Counted from the stretch's first letter, positions 23,709 through 33,721 are shown. The stretch: DNA of 37,964 bases from Gammaproteobacteria bacterium (GCA_015490535.1 WFXP01000099.1:1-37964); one strand, 5' to 3'. Program-made: numbers and translations. The notes: generated from the sequence alone by a model not told the origin.

Positions 23709-25577
23709 TTACCTCGACGGAGTATCAGGGGCTTCTGCCACTCCTCCCCGGCGGGATTCCGTTTTCATGCTCCGGGACGGGGAGGCGGCTATCCAGATCT
23801 GCATGACATTTTTCCCGTCGGTAACAGCAGACCAGCCTCCCCAGGACCACAGCTCATCATCGCCGAACGGTTCGGTGGCCAGGGGTCTGCCACAGCACTC
23901 CACGAGCTCGGCGACGGTGGGGTAGGGGTGGTCCGTAACGGCCGCGATTGACAGGCGGGAATCTATGGCGAGCAAGGAGTTTCCGTTGGGGGCGATGTAC
24001 AGGTCGGTTGGCATGGGGCCGATTTGCCGGCGTTGATGTTGCCAGCCCTGCAGCTTTTTCCTGGCCGCAGGGGAGTTTATGTCGGTACCGATTGCCGGAT
24101 CGAGGGGTAACGGCAGCCGGCCATCTGCAGTACGCTCTGCGAGATGGTTTCCGCATCTCTCCGCGGCCGGCAGCCTGCCGCATGCGACCCGCAGGTATCC
24201 AGAGGGGATTTCGACCTCCCGGGATAGCAGCTCTGACCAGGTACGCCGCGCATCTTCATCACGACCCCGCTCCTCGAACAGGCGGGCCAGATTGTAGAGT
24301 GCGCTTGGAGCGCCCGAATCGGCGATTTTCTCCATGATGGAGACGGCAAGCGGCCACATATCGATCTCCTTTTCCTGGCCGTACAGGATCAAGGCGCGCA
24401 GCTCGGATACCTGGTTCGATGACGGAGACAGGATGCGCGCCTCCTCCACCACCGCTCGCGCCTTGTGATAGTCACCCAGGTACAGATATGCGGTGGACAG
24501 GTTGAGGCGGCTGTTCAGATGTGTGGAGTGGGAATCGACCGCCTTTTGCAGATACCTGACGGATCGTTCGAGATGGCGCAGGGCATTTGCTGGTATGGTG
24601 TCCCCCATGCTGCGGTTAGGGGCGGCAAGGGGCGGCGCACTCTCCATCAGGGTGGGCAGCCAGTAGCGGTACCGCAACCCTGTGGGCATATGCTTTCTGG
24701 CCAGTTGCAGGTTAACGTAGCCGAGGTTGTTCAGCACCTCATGGGCAGGGAAGGCGTTGCGAAACTCTTCGAAAAAATAGCCGGCATCTTCGTAGCGACC
24801 AAAGTGGGCCAGCCGCGCCCCGGACATGAAATACTCCACCTTCGAGACGATTGCGGCGAATCTGTTGCGCAGGAAATCGGAACGCGCGGAGGGGCTGAAA
24901 TGGAGATTGCTGCCCGAGGTGCGCGTCTGGCTGACCCAGTGCTCCAGGAAATCCGTTCCACCATGTTTGTCCGAGAATATCAGGTTGGTTTGGAACCCCG
25001 CCAGAGAAGCATATGTGAAGCCCACCTCGTCGGCCCGCAACTCCTTGTCGCGGATCACCTTCTGCCAGTCGCCGTCCTTCGATACACCGGCGGAGGAGCG
25101 GATGGCGGAGCTGATCTGATCCAGGGTGGGAGCTGTCTGTCTGCCGGAGAGGCTGAGATACATTTTGCGGTGCCAGAAGTCATTGGAGGTGAGATGTGAC
25201 AGCTCGTGGCCCAGTACGAACGCCAGCCTGGCGTCTCCGGTGGCGGGGTCCACCCCCCGGTAGCAGATATCCAGAGCGGCGCGGGAGAGGATGATATAAC
25301 CGTCCGGCAAGGCTATTGCCCAGGGCTTGCCTTTGCTGTTTATGATCTTGAGCGTGGGGGTCACGCCAACCGGATCTTCGGCCACCCGGCGGACGCGCTC
25401 GAAGATCTGGTAGGCCCTGCGGGCGAGGGGGGAGCTATCCGGATCGACCAGGCCGAAGGTATCCATGTAGAAACTGGCATGGGAGCGCATATCATCCTGG
25501 GCCTGGCTCTGGCAGAGGGGACCCAGCAGCAGGATGGCGCACAGGGAGAGTGTGTTGTGAAGCTTGAAACAGGACAT
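23709..25577 (-). CDS. Secreted M48-family zinc metallopeptidase with TPR-like C-terminal region
   Basis: A 622-residue protein with a signal peptide (MSCFKLHNTLSLCAILLLGP, cleavage near SQA-QDD). The peptidase domain has zinc ligands H124 and H128 in HELSH and the third ligand E179 in the KELRADEVG segment, the M48 E-x3-D-x2-G arrangement. From about residue 290 on, repeated helical segments (ALRHLERSVRYLQKAVDSHS, LNLSTAYLYLGDYHKARAVV, LYNLARLFEERGRDEDARRT) look like tetratricopeptide repeats. A roughly 100-residue tail follows with no family I recognise. This resembles BepA-type periplasmic M48-TPR proteases but has a different tail. The ATG at 25577 is 11 bases after the membrane-protein stop; a frame to 25748 overlaps that gene. 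Third gene of the sigma-factor operon. Confidence 0.82.
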   Translation of the reverse strand: MSCFKLHNTLSLCAILLLGPLCQSQAQDDMRSHASFYMDTFGLVDPDSSPLARRAYQIFERVRRVAEDPVGVTPTLKIINSKGKPWAIALPDGYIILSRAALDICYRGVDPATGDARLAFVLGHELSHLTSNDFWHRKMYLSLSGRQTAPTLDQISSAIRSSAGVSKDGDWQKVIRDKELRADEVGFTYASLAGFQTNLIFSDKHGGTDFLEHWVSQTRTSGSNLHFSPSARSDFLRNRFAAIVSKVEYFMSGARLAHFGRYEDAGYFFEEFRNAFPAHEVLNNLGYVNLQLARKHMPTGLRYRYWLPTLMESAPPLAAPNRSMGDTIPANALRHLERSVRYLQKAVDSHSTHLNSRLNLSTAYLYLGDYHKARAVVEEARILSPSSNQVSELRALILYGQEKEIDMWPLAVSIMEKIADSGAPSALYNLARLFEERGRDEDARRTWSELLSREVEIPSGYLRVACGRLPAAERCGNHLAERTADGRLPLPLDPAIGTDINSPAARKKLQGWQHQRRQIGPMPTDLYIAPNGNSLLAIDSRLSIAAVTDHPYPTVAELVECCGRPLATEPFGDDELWSWGGWSAVTDGKNVMQIWIAASPSRSMKTESRRGGVAEAPDTPSR

Positions 25578-25588
25578 GGCTCCAGCCG

Positions 25589-26662
25589 TTACTGCAGGGC
25601 GGATCTGATCTGCAGCAACCGCTGCCGGAGCTTCCCGGTTTCCACGGAGAGCGGATCCGCAGGGGTTGCCAGTCTGTCCAGATCGGATATCAGCCCGGCA
25701 ATCGGGGGGGAGACGGACGGGGTAAGCTCTTTCCCGCTCTCTCTCCACAGCTCCAGAAGGAGCTTCAGGGGCTGGCTGTCCGCCCCTTCATGGAGCCGGT
25801 CGACGGCAAGGAGAGTGGCCTCGAGCCACATGCCGAACCTGAACATGGTAATCCACCCTTGTTTGTCGAGCTGCTGCTCCAGGGCATGAACGATGGCTTT
25901 GGTCTGTTCCGATACAGTACCTTGCGCCATCGGGGGTTCTTGCTGGCTCCCCGCCGCGACCAGCAGGGAGGCGTCCACCCCTGTTTGGGGTGCGAGCTGG
26001 AGAATTCCCGTTAAGATTGCGGATGCCTCCTGCCGGTTGCCGGAGGCCTCCAGCACATACAGATCCGTTGCCATCACTCCCAGCTGGAAGGCGGCGCTTG
26101 GTCCATCCACGGTGCCGCTGAATCCGAAGCCGGCCATGGGCCGGGCGGGCCCAATGGAGGGTGCCAGCTGGGGCGCATAAGTGACCACCACGGACGGAAC
26201 TCCCCAGGCGTCGTGGATCTGGACCCGTGATCTGTCATCCGGCAGCGACAGGAGTATGGTGACAACCACCGCCAGAGCCATAGCCGGTGCGGCCATCCGC
26301 CATCCGGGAGCCGGCCCGTCTCCCGCCAATTTTTCAACGACGGCTCTGGCGGCATACCGGACCCGTGCGACGATGCCCGTGCCGGGATCGCGGGACGGGC
26401 TGCCCGGGACGGGGGATCCGGTACGGCTTCTCCGCTTCGCGGCCTCCATGATTATCGCTATCGACCCCTCCCTCTCCGGGTCCGCCGTATGCGGAAAATG
26501 ATCCCTGAACAGTTCAGGGAGATATCTCTCCGCCGTCTCCCCTTTCCCCGCCGATCTCCTGCTGCGGGCCAGCTCGAGGACCGGCGCGATAACCTCCTCC
26601 ATCCCCGGGGTCCGGGAGGACTGGTACTCCCTGTACAATCTGACGGCATCCAAATCTTTCAT
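25589..26662 (-). CDS. Single-pass membrane protein downstream of the sigma factor (possible anti-sigma)
   Basis: 357 residues: a cytoplasmic-type N-terminal part (1-120, charged, with helical DAVRLYREYQSS and ELFRDHF segments), one transmembrane helix (about 122-140, RMAAPAMALAVVVTILLSL), and a 215-residue outer part with no motif I recognise. The position directly behind an ECF-like sigma gene (28-base gap) and the topology are those of membrane anti-sigma factors, but no zinc-binding HxxxCxxC signature is present. The anti-sigma role is inference. It is followed after 11 bases by the M48 peptidase gene, a candidate processing or effector partner. Confidence 0.6.
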   Translation of the reverse strand: MKDLDAVRLYREYQSSRTPGMEEVIAPVLELARSRRSAGKGETAERYLPELFRDHFPHTADPEREGSIAIIMEAAKRRSRTGSPVPGSPSRDPGTGIVARVRYAARAVVEKLAGDGPAPGWRMAAPAMALAVVVTILLSLPDDRSRVQIHDAWGVPSVVVTYAPQLAPSIGPARPMAGFGFSGTVDGPSAAFQLGVMATDLYVLEASGNRQEASAILTGILQLAPQTGVDASLLVAAGSQQEPPMAQGTVSEQTKAIVHALEQQLDKQGWITMFRFGMWLEATLLAVDRLHEGADSQPLKLLLELWRESGKELTPSVSPPIAGLISDLDRLATPADPLSVETGKLRQRLLQIRSALQ

Positions 26663-26690
26663 GACAGGCCACCTCTGGTGAGGAATCGGA

Positions 26691-27503
26691 TCAACCGACT
26701 CCGGACAGACCCTCGTTCAGCTTCCGGACAGCGGCTCGGTAGCGCGTTTTCAGCGTGTTGGCCGAGACATTCAGCAGCCTGGCGAAATAGTCCCAGGTGA
26801 ACTCCTGCTGTTTCGACAGACGCTGGGCCTGCGTCCAGACGAGGAAAACGAGCAGGGCTTCGTCGTCCGGTTTCGGGGGAGGGGAGCCGGTTTCGCCATG
26901 CAGCTGCTCCACGAGCAGGTTGCGGGCCTGTTCGAACCGGCTCCAGGCGGTCTCTCTGTCGATGCCGTTGAGTTCCGCCAGATGGCTCCACTCCAGACGG
27001 CGTTTCTCCTCCCAGTACTCCGATTCGTGGCGCAACAGAAATACCAGGCGCTGTTCCCAGGGCAGTGCAGGGATCAGCTTCTTCACCAGATGCCGGATCT
27101 GTCTGGCCAGCTCATGATCGCTCTCGGGATCGGAAGTGGGAGCAACGGCCAGCTCCACCGGATCGGTATCATCCCGGCCGGGCCGCTTCTTGAAGACCCT
27201 GCCGGTCACCCCCTTGTGGCGCCAGTAGTCGGTCAACAGGTTGGTTGCAATGCGATTCAGAAATGCCGGAAACCTGTCATCGTCCCGGTAGCCATGCAGA
27301 TTCTTCAGCACGCGGATCCACAGTTGCTGGGTCAGATCGGCGGCATCATCAGGGTTGCCGCACTGCCTCGCGAAGCGGCTGTAGGTGGCGCTGTAGTGGC
27401 GCTCCACGAGAACCCTGAACGCCTGTTCACTACCGCCATGCAGATAGCGTTCGATCAGCTCCCCGTCCGACAGCTCCTCCAACTTCATCCTCGGGTTGCC
27501 CAT
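26691..27503 (-). CDS. ECF-like RNA polymerase sigma factor with extra C-terminal HTH
   Basis: 270 residues from the ATG at 27503 (ATG at 27488 is an alternative). Region 2 (about 30-97) shows the ECF pattern DDAADLTQQLWIRVLKNL and FPAFLNRIATNLLTDYWR. Region 4-like helices lie at about 140-205 (LPWEQRLVFLLRHESEYWEE, then HLAELNGIDRETAWSRFEQA). Unlike standard ECF sigmas of about 190 residues, a further segment (215-268) forms another helix-turn-helix-like unit, WDYFARLLNVSANTLKTRYR. First gene of the sigma-membrane protein-M48 operon and divergent from the caspase-like gene, which may be a target. The start is uncertain within about five codons. Confidence 0.78.
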   Translation of the reverse strand: MGNPRMKLEELSDGELIERYLHGGSEQAFRVLVERHYSATYSRFARQCGNPDDAADLTQQLWIRVLKNLHGYRDDDRFPAFLNRIATNLLTDYWRHKGVTGRVFKKRPGRDDTDPVELAVAPTSDPESDHELARQIRHLVKKLIPALPWEQRLVFLLRHESEYWEEKRRLEWSHLAELNGIDRETAWSRFEQARNLLVEQLHGETGSPPPKPDDEALLVFLVWTQAQRLSKQQEFTWDYFARLLNVSANTLKTRYRAAVRKLNEGLSGVG

Positions 27504-27649
27504 GGCAGTATCCCGGAACTCCCTCCTCGGTAGTTTTCTGGGTGCCGATATGCTATCAAAGGTGGTCAGGCAGCGCATGTCGGGTTACTCTTGTGAATCT
27601 GGGGAAGAGCCGGGCTGTGGGGTTCCGTCCGGCCGGCTGGAAAATCCTG

Positions 27650-27680
27650 GCGGCCGCGAGGGGCGTGGCCGCGTTTTTTT
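27650..27680 (+). terminator. Rho-independent terminator in the divergent region
   Basis: GCGGCC (27650-27655) pairs with GGCCGC (27667-27672) around an 11-base loop and is followed by G and seven T residues (27674-27680). It is correctly oriented to end plus-strand transcription, yet no plus-strand gene lies upstream, so it either ends a short RNA starting near 27548 or insulates the caspase gene. Confidence 0.65.
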
Positions 27681-27896
27681 ATTACGCTTTCCGGATCAGT
27701 GTCTTGCACTCTATACTCCTCCAACCCCCCGGATTCAGGTCGACAACACCGTGTGCTCCGGCTTCGGGGAGGGCCTTGTCACCCCTTTCTCATACCGGTA
27801 CTAACGATCCATGTCGCCAGAAGTTTTCCCCCTCCCACTCCGAAGCCGGCTGGTCCGTTCTGGCTGCCGGTGTGGCGGCATTGTAGCGATATACGA

Positions 27897-27902
27897 TATA
27901 AT
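27897..27902 (+). promoter_or_regulatory. Candidate -10 element of the caspase operon
   Basis: A perfect TATAAT lies 65 bases before the caspase ATG. No recognisable -35 occurs 16-18 bases upstream (the DNA there is GGCGGC-like), so the promoter may rely on an activator or on another sigma factor. Confidence 0.4.
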
Positions 27903-27966
27903 GAAGTGGTCTCGCGACAGGTGAAGGGGTTCGCTCTTCACCCAATCCGGTTTCACTGGGGATGCG

Positions 27967-29091
27967 ATGGTGCGGCTGACCTCCTCTCTACTCCTGTTTG
28001 TTGGCGCGTTTGCGTTATCCTTTGCGGAGCTTGTTGCAGGGGAGCGGTTTGCCCTGGTAATAGGCAACAGCCGGTACCAGCAGGTCGAGCATCTTCCCAA
28101 CCCATCGAACGATGCGCGGGCCATCTCCCGCAAGCTGGCGGAACTCGGTTTCCAGGTAACGGAGCTCCATGACCAGTCCAGGGAGCAGATGATGAGTGCG
28201 CTGCGGGAGTACAGCGCTCAGCTCGGGTCCGACAGCATAGCGCTGTTTTTCTATGCCGGCCACGGTATTCAGCACAACGGAAAAAACTATCTTGTTCCCG
28301 TGGATGCAGATATCGGCAGGGCCTATGAGATTGAACACCGAACGGTCGGCCTCGATATGGTGCTGTCCGCCATCAACGAGATGGAGCCGATGTTGATCCT
28401 CGCCATGCTGGATGCGTGCAGAAACAATCCGTTTGAACGGCGGATACGGGGGGTATCCAGAACCACCGGTTTCCGGGGGGGTGGCCTCGCCGCCATAGAG
28501 GGCACCCGTGGAACGGTGCTCTCCTACGCTACCGAGCCGGGCAATGTGGCTACCGACGGGACCGGCGCCCACAGTCCCTACACCGCGGCCATGATCAAGT
28601 ATCTGGATATGCCGGGACTCAGCATTCAGGAGATGCTCAATCAGGTGGGGCTGGAGGTCATGAGCGTTACCCACGGCAGCCAGAAGCCATGGTTCTCCAG
28701 CTCTCCGGTACCCCGCTTCTGTCTCGCAGGCTGTGTCGCCGAAGCGGCCGCGCCCGGGCGTGCGCTTGGCGATCCGGGGCGCCGACCGGCTTTGCCCCTC
28801 ACTGTTGCCGGGCGGATCAAGCGTGCCCTTGCGGCCCGCGACATGGAGAGCCTGAGAAAACTCGTCCACCTGAACCGGGGGCAGGAGGCCCGCCTGCGGC
28901 GGCTGTTCGATATCTATCAGGGGCTCTCCGTTGACCTGGTCTCCCCTTCGTCGCCCCGCAACGAGCGTGGCGAGGTGCTGGTGTTCCAGTTGGTCGAGGC
29001 GGTAAACCGTGGTGGAAATCGGGTGCTCCCCTCCAGAAGCTGGAGCAGGATAGCGCTGCAGCCTGTCGTGGATGACAGGCCGGGTGATTGA
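27967..29091 (+). CDS. Secreted caspase-like (peptidase C14) protein
   Basis: 374 residues with an N-terminal hydrophobic signal (MVRLTSSLLLFVGAFALSFA, then ELVAGE). The caspase/metacaspase fold follows: RFALVIGNSRYQ (first strand), LPNPSNDARAISRKLAELGF, catalytic H99 in FFYAGHG, and catalytic C151 in LAMLDACRNNPF, with the substrate-pocket segment GTVLSYATEPGNVATDG after it. So both dyad residues are present and proteolysis is expected, probably after a basic residue as in metacaspases. The C-terminal 130 residues, after an Ala/Pro/Arg-rich linker, form a region of unknown fold. It is divergent from the sigma-factor operon and followed by a secreted Ig-like protein after 81 bases. Confidence 0.85.
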   Translation: MVRLTSSLLLFVGAFALSFAELVAGERFALVIGNSRYQQVEHLPNPSNDARAISRKLAELGFQVTELHDQSREQMMSALREYSAQLGSDSIALFFYAGHGIQHNGKNYLVPVDADIGRAYEIEHRTVGLDMVLSAINEMEPMLILAMLDACRNNPFERRIRGVSRTTGFRGGGLAAIEGTRGTVLSYATEPGNVATDGTGAHSPYTAAMIKYLDMPGLSIQEMLNQVGLEVMSVTHGSQKPWFSSSPVPRFCLAGCVAEAAAPGRALGDPGRRPALPLTVAGRIKRALAARDMESLRKLVHLNRGQEARLRRLFDIYQGLSVDLVSPSSPRNERGEVLVFQLVEAVNRGGNRVLPSRSWSRIALQPVVDDRPGD

Positions 29092-29172
29092 CAAGGGAGC
29101 GAAGGTATATCATATGATGCGACGCACGGCGCAAGACCGGTGATCCGGACGGAGACACACAAGGGAGCCGAC

Positions 29173-29745
29173 ATGGTTACTCAGGGCGCGGTGGCAGGTG
29201 CTCTTTTCACGCTCATCCTGCTGTTGTTACACCCAATCTGTTTCGCTGCAGATTTCTCGGCACCGTTGATCACCCTCTCCGCCGACGGGTCTCTTGAGGG
29301 TTCAACCAGCTACAGGATCTCCGCTAGGGTAACCGACGATGGTGGAATCCAGGAGGTAAACCTGCACTACCGGCCCATAGGAAGCGAAGATGGATTCCAG
29401 ACGGTAGCGATGGTTCCCGATCGGGGGGAAGGGATTTACTCTGCCATCCTGCCCAAGGATCTCATACCCCTTCCCGGGATAGAGTATTACGTCGAGGCGA
29501 TGGATCGGGCGGCCAACATATCTCAGGAGCCGTTTCCCTCCAGGCCGAGAGAGCTGCTCCTCGCCGGCCCCGTGGCAGCGGCGGCTGCCGCGGACTCGGA
29601 CTCCGGCTCCAGTGCCAGAAAATGGTGGTTGATCGGTCTGGGGGTGCTGGCTGTAGGTGCCCTGATGGCGGCCGGCGATGAGGGGGAGGGTGATGATGAA
29701 GAGACGGGAGGGGCCACCCTTACCATCGAGGCGCAGCTTCCCTGA
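29173..29745 (+). CDS. Secreted Ig-like domain protein with C-terminal membrane anchor
   Basis: 190 residues from the ATG at 29173, which has AAGGGAG as ribosome site; a GTG at 29140 is an in-frame alternative. A signal peptide (1-25, cleavage near CFA-ADF) is followed by a beta-rich domain (about 28-118: APLITLSADGSL, YRISARVTDDGGIQEVNLHY, IEYYVEAMDRAANIS) of the Ig/fibronectin-like kind often attached to bacterial envelope proteins. An Ala/Ser linker precedes a transmembrane helix (about 151-167, WWLIGLGVLAVGALMAA) and an acidic tail GDEGEGDDEE. Co-directional with the caspase gene and probably co-transcribed, so it is a plausible partner, anchor or substrate. Function unknown. Confidence 0.68.
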   Translation: MVTQGAVAGALFTLILLLLHPICFAADFSAPLITLSADGSLEGSTSYRISARVTDDGGIQEVNLHYRPIGSEDGFQTVAMVPDRGEGIYSAILPKDLIPLPGIEYYVEAMDRAANISQEPFPSRPRELLLAGPVAAAAAADSDSGSSARKWWLIGLGVLAVGALMAAGDEGEGDDEETGGATLTIEAQLP

Positions 29746-29760
29746 ACGGCCATGGGTCAA

Positions 29761-29889
29761 CTATTCAGCTTGCCCCTGAAAGGCGCCGCTTCTGCGTTGA
29801 AAGGTGGGAGCGTTTACCCTCGTAAACTCACGTTTTTCGCCTTGAGCTGACGGATTTCAGGGGCGCCCGGTGAGGGTGAACGGTCGTTT
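29761..29889 (+). repeat. Palindromic intergenic repeat, copy D
   Basis: CTATTCAGCTTGCCCCTGAA at the left, then CTTCTGCGTTGAAAGGTGGG, CCCTCGTAAAC, TTTTTCGCCTTGAGCTGACG and GATTTCAGGGGCGCCC on the right, then a GGTGAACGGT end. The outer CCCCTGAAA/TTTCAGGGG stem is intact. It begins about 15 bases after the Ig-like protein stop; 29890-29975 up to the convergent pilR stop shows no further feature. Confidence 0.72.
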
Positions 29890-29975
29890 CCAGTGCGCGG
29901 CATCGGTGCGCCGGGCTCGGGGGCTGATGGTCCGGACTTCCGCTGAACGGGGATTTGCCGGGGGTGCCCGCCACT

Positions 29976-31309
<1,334 letters not shown>

Positions 31310-31313
<4 letters not shown>

Positions 31314-32917
31314 GACGTGCTTCCCCTGCTGAACTCGATGCGGAAGCAGGCGCCCCCGTCCGCGCAGCGGGAGTAGCCGATCCGGGCGCGGTTGGCGCTG
31401 CACAGCTCGCGGACGATGTAGAGCCCCAGTCCGGTGCTCGTGGAGTCGGTGGTGAAGAAGGGTTCGAAGATCTGCTGCTCCAGTCCCGGCGCCACCCCCG
31501 GTCCGTTGTCCCTGATCTCCAGAAACGGCGCGCCGCTGCGGGGATCGACGGCACCGCGCAGCTCTATGCGGGGCTCTCCGGTACAGGCGTGCAGGGAGTT
31601 CTGGCACAGGTTCCACACCACCTGCTGCAGCTGATCGGGATCGAAGAGGATCTCCATCTCCGGTGGCGTGATCTGGATGGCGAAGAGCCCCTCCCGGCCG
31701 GCGGCCAGCTCCCGGAACTCCGCAACCACCCCCTCCAGCCAGGGGCGCAGGGGGAGGCGGTGGCCGCTTGCCGGCCTGCCGCGCCCCAGCTGCAGAACGC
31801 TCTCGACAATGGTGTTGACCCGTCCGGCCTGATTGCGAATGATTTCGATCAGGCGGCGGTCCGCGTCGTTCAGGCGCGGCGATTCCGCCAGCAGCTGCTC
31901 CGCGTGGCTGATGGCTCCGATGGGGTTGCGGAGCTCGTGGGCGATGCTGGCGGTGAGCCGTCCCAGCGACGCCAGCTTCATCTGCTGCGCCTGCTGCTCC
32001 AGCTCCGTACTCTCCTCCAGGTGGATCAGGCGGCAGCCGCTGCCGTTGCCCTCCAGCGGCGTTATCCGGGCCAGCAGCTTTCCCTTCCGGACGGGGAGGA
32101 GTTGGGAGGGTTGCGCGCCGTTCTCCCTCCCCAGCTCGGGGGCCATCTCGTGGATGGTGGCCGGGGTGGAGGGCGCGTCCTCCACCTGCAGCATACGCGC
32201 GGCGGCCCGGTTCATGTGGTGGATGCGGCCCCCGGCATCCACCACCACGATCCCGGACTGCATCTGCTGGATGATGTGCTCGTTGAGCCGGGTGAGATCG
32301 GCCAGCCGGTGGCTCTGCCGCGCGATGTGCCGTTCGCTCTCCCGCAGGTGCTGGGCCAGCAGCGAGGCCAGTAAAGAGGTGGCGAAGAAGATGAGGCCCG
32401 CCAGGCCGGCCTGGAAATAGTCGGCGGCGAAGCTGGAGCTGACGTGGCTGTAGAGCTCGTTGCCGAGCAGCGCAAGGGCCGCCAGGGCGGCAAACATGGC
32501 CCCCATGCGTACTGGCAGGATGACGCCGGCAAGTGCCAGCGGGAGGATTAACAGCATCCCCAGGCCGCTGGATACCCCGCCGCTGGCGTGGATGAGCAGG
32601 GTGATGGCGGCGATGTCCACAACTATCTGCAGGTGGAGCCAGCTGCCGTTGCGGGCAAAGTGGTCCGGCATCAGGAACGGCGCGGCGGCGAACAGCAGCC
32701 ATGCGCCGCAGGCGTAGAGCGCCAGCTGCTGATCGTAGTGGCCGTAGGGAATGTAGCGGTCGGCGAAGGTGAACAGCAGCAGGAGCAGTATGGCGACGAC
32801 CAGGCGGTAGGACTCCAGCAGGCGCAGCAGGCGCTGATCGCGTCTCTCCAGCCGCGTGCCGGCTGCGGGGATGGCCCGCGCCAGCGGGGGGCTAGTGCTG
32901 CTCCTGTTGATCATCAT
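31310..32917 (-). CDS. pilS: Type IV pilus sensor histidine kinase
   Basis: 535 residues. The N-terminal membrane domain has about six hydrophobic helices (35-200), followed by a PAS domain (about 215-300, around [20 protein letters not shown]), HisKA with [20 protein letters not shown], and the HATPase with [16 protein letters not shown] and GLGLYIV. In Pseudomonas PilS senses pilin in the membrane and controls PilR. The chosen ATG lies 26 bases inside yacG with no clear ribosome site, suggesting coupling to yacG translation; a later non-ATG start is possible. It overlaps pilR by four bases. Confidence 0.9.
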
Positions 32918-33077
32918 GGGGTGGGTGTACCGCCGATCCCGGGATGCGGCGCGTCTCGCCGGCCCATTCGCCCAGATCTATCAGCTTGCAGCGTTCGCTG
33001 CAGAACGGGCGCCAGGGGGAGCTGTCGTCCCATGGAACCCTCTTGCCGCAGATTGGACAATCCACCTCTCTGGTCAC
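32892..33077 (-). CDS. yacG: Zinc-binding DNA gyrase inhibitor YacG
   Basis: 61 residues beginning at a GTG that overlaps the coaE stop (GTGA). The zinc site C7-x2-C10 (CPICGK) and C26-x3-C30 (CSERC) is complete, with the family's conserved [16 protein letters not shown] segment. YacG binds GyrB and inhibits gyrase in E. coli. Length is normal (about 65). Its 3' end overlaps pilS. Confidence 0.92.
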   Translation of the reverse strand: MTREVDCPICGKRVPWDDSSPWRPFCSERCKLIDLGEWAGETRRIPGSAVHPPHDDQQEQH

Positions 33078-33712
33078 TTATCCTGCACCTCCCGGGCGTT
33101 TTGCAGATAGGAGCGGTGCAGCCGCTCCACCTGGCGTTTCAGGGCTTCCAGGCTCCCCTCGTTGCGGATGATGTCGTCGGCGGCCGCCAGCCGCCGGTCG
33201 CGCGCCACCTGGGTCGCCACGATCCGTTCCAGCTCTTCCCTGCCGGCGCTGCCGCGCCGCGCCGCGCGCTCCAGCTGCAGGGCGGGCGGGGCGTCCACCA
33301 CCAGGATCCGGTCCACCTCCTCCTGCCACCCCGCCTCCAGCAGCAGCGGGATCTCCAGAATGCAGTAGGGTGTCTGCAGCCGTCCGACGCGGTCCCTCAT
33401 CCTGTGGCGGATCAGGGGATGCAGGGCCTGTTCCAGCGCCCGGCGCGCGGCGGGATCAGCGAAGACCCTGGCGCGCAGGCGGGCCCGGTCCAGGGTGCCT
33501 TCCCGGTTGATCATCTCCCTGCCAAACAGGCCGATGATGCGCTCCAGCCCTTCCTGGCCGGGCGTCACCACCTCTGCGGCGATGGCGTCGGCGTCGATCA
33601 CCGGAACCCCCAGTCCGGCGAAAAAGCCGGCCACGGTGCTCTTGCCGCTCCCGATTCCCCCCGTCAACCCGATGCGCAGCGGGTGGTGGGGGCCGCCGTT
33701 CCGGTCTGCCAT
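33074..33712 (-). CDS. coaE: Dephospho-CoA kinase
   Basis: 212 residues; catalyses the last step of coenzyme A synthesis, phosphorylating dephospho-CoA. The P-loop GGIGSGKST is at 18-26 (K24). [10 protein letters not shown] and the PLLLEAGW segment are as in CoaE. Located between pilD (nine-base gap) and yacG (four-base overlap), the standard gammaproteobacterial order. Confidence 0.94.
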   Translation of the reverse strand: MADRNGGPHHPLRIGLTGGIGSGKSTVAGFFAGLGVPVIDADAIAAEVVTPGQEGLERIIGLFGREMINREGTLDRARLRARVFADPAARRALEQALHPLIRHRMRDRVGRLQTPYCILEIPLLLEAGWQEEVDRILVVDAPPALQLERAARRGSAGREELERIVATQVARDRRLAAADDIIRNEGSLEALKRQVERLHRSYLQNAREVQDK

Positions 33713-33721
33713 GTCACATCC

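Larger units (their letters stand above)
27504..27966. promoter_or_regulatory. Divergent control region between sigma-factor operon and caspase operon
   Basis: 463 bases without a supported gene. On the plus strand: a sigmaE-like motif GGAACT (27515-27520), 16 bases, TCTGGG (27537-27542); a Rho-independent terminator at 27650-27680; and a perfect TATAAT at 27897-27902. A short open frame in this region lacks coding character. The sigma operon promoter (minus strand) is not clearly identifiable. Confidence 0.45.

Noticed and set aside
25578-25748. 57-codon N-terminal extension of the M48 peptidase
   Set aside because: It would overlap the upstream membrane-protein gene and precede the signal peptide, which must be N-terminal.
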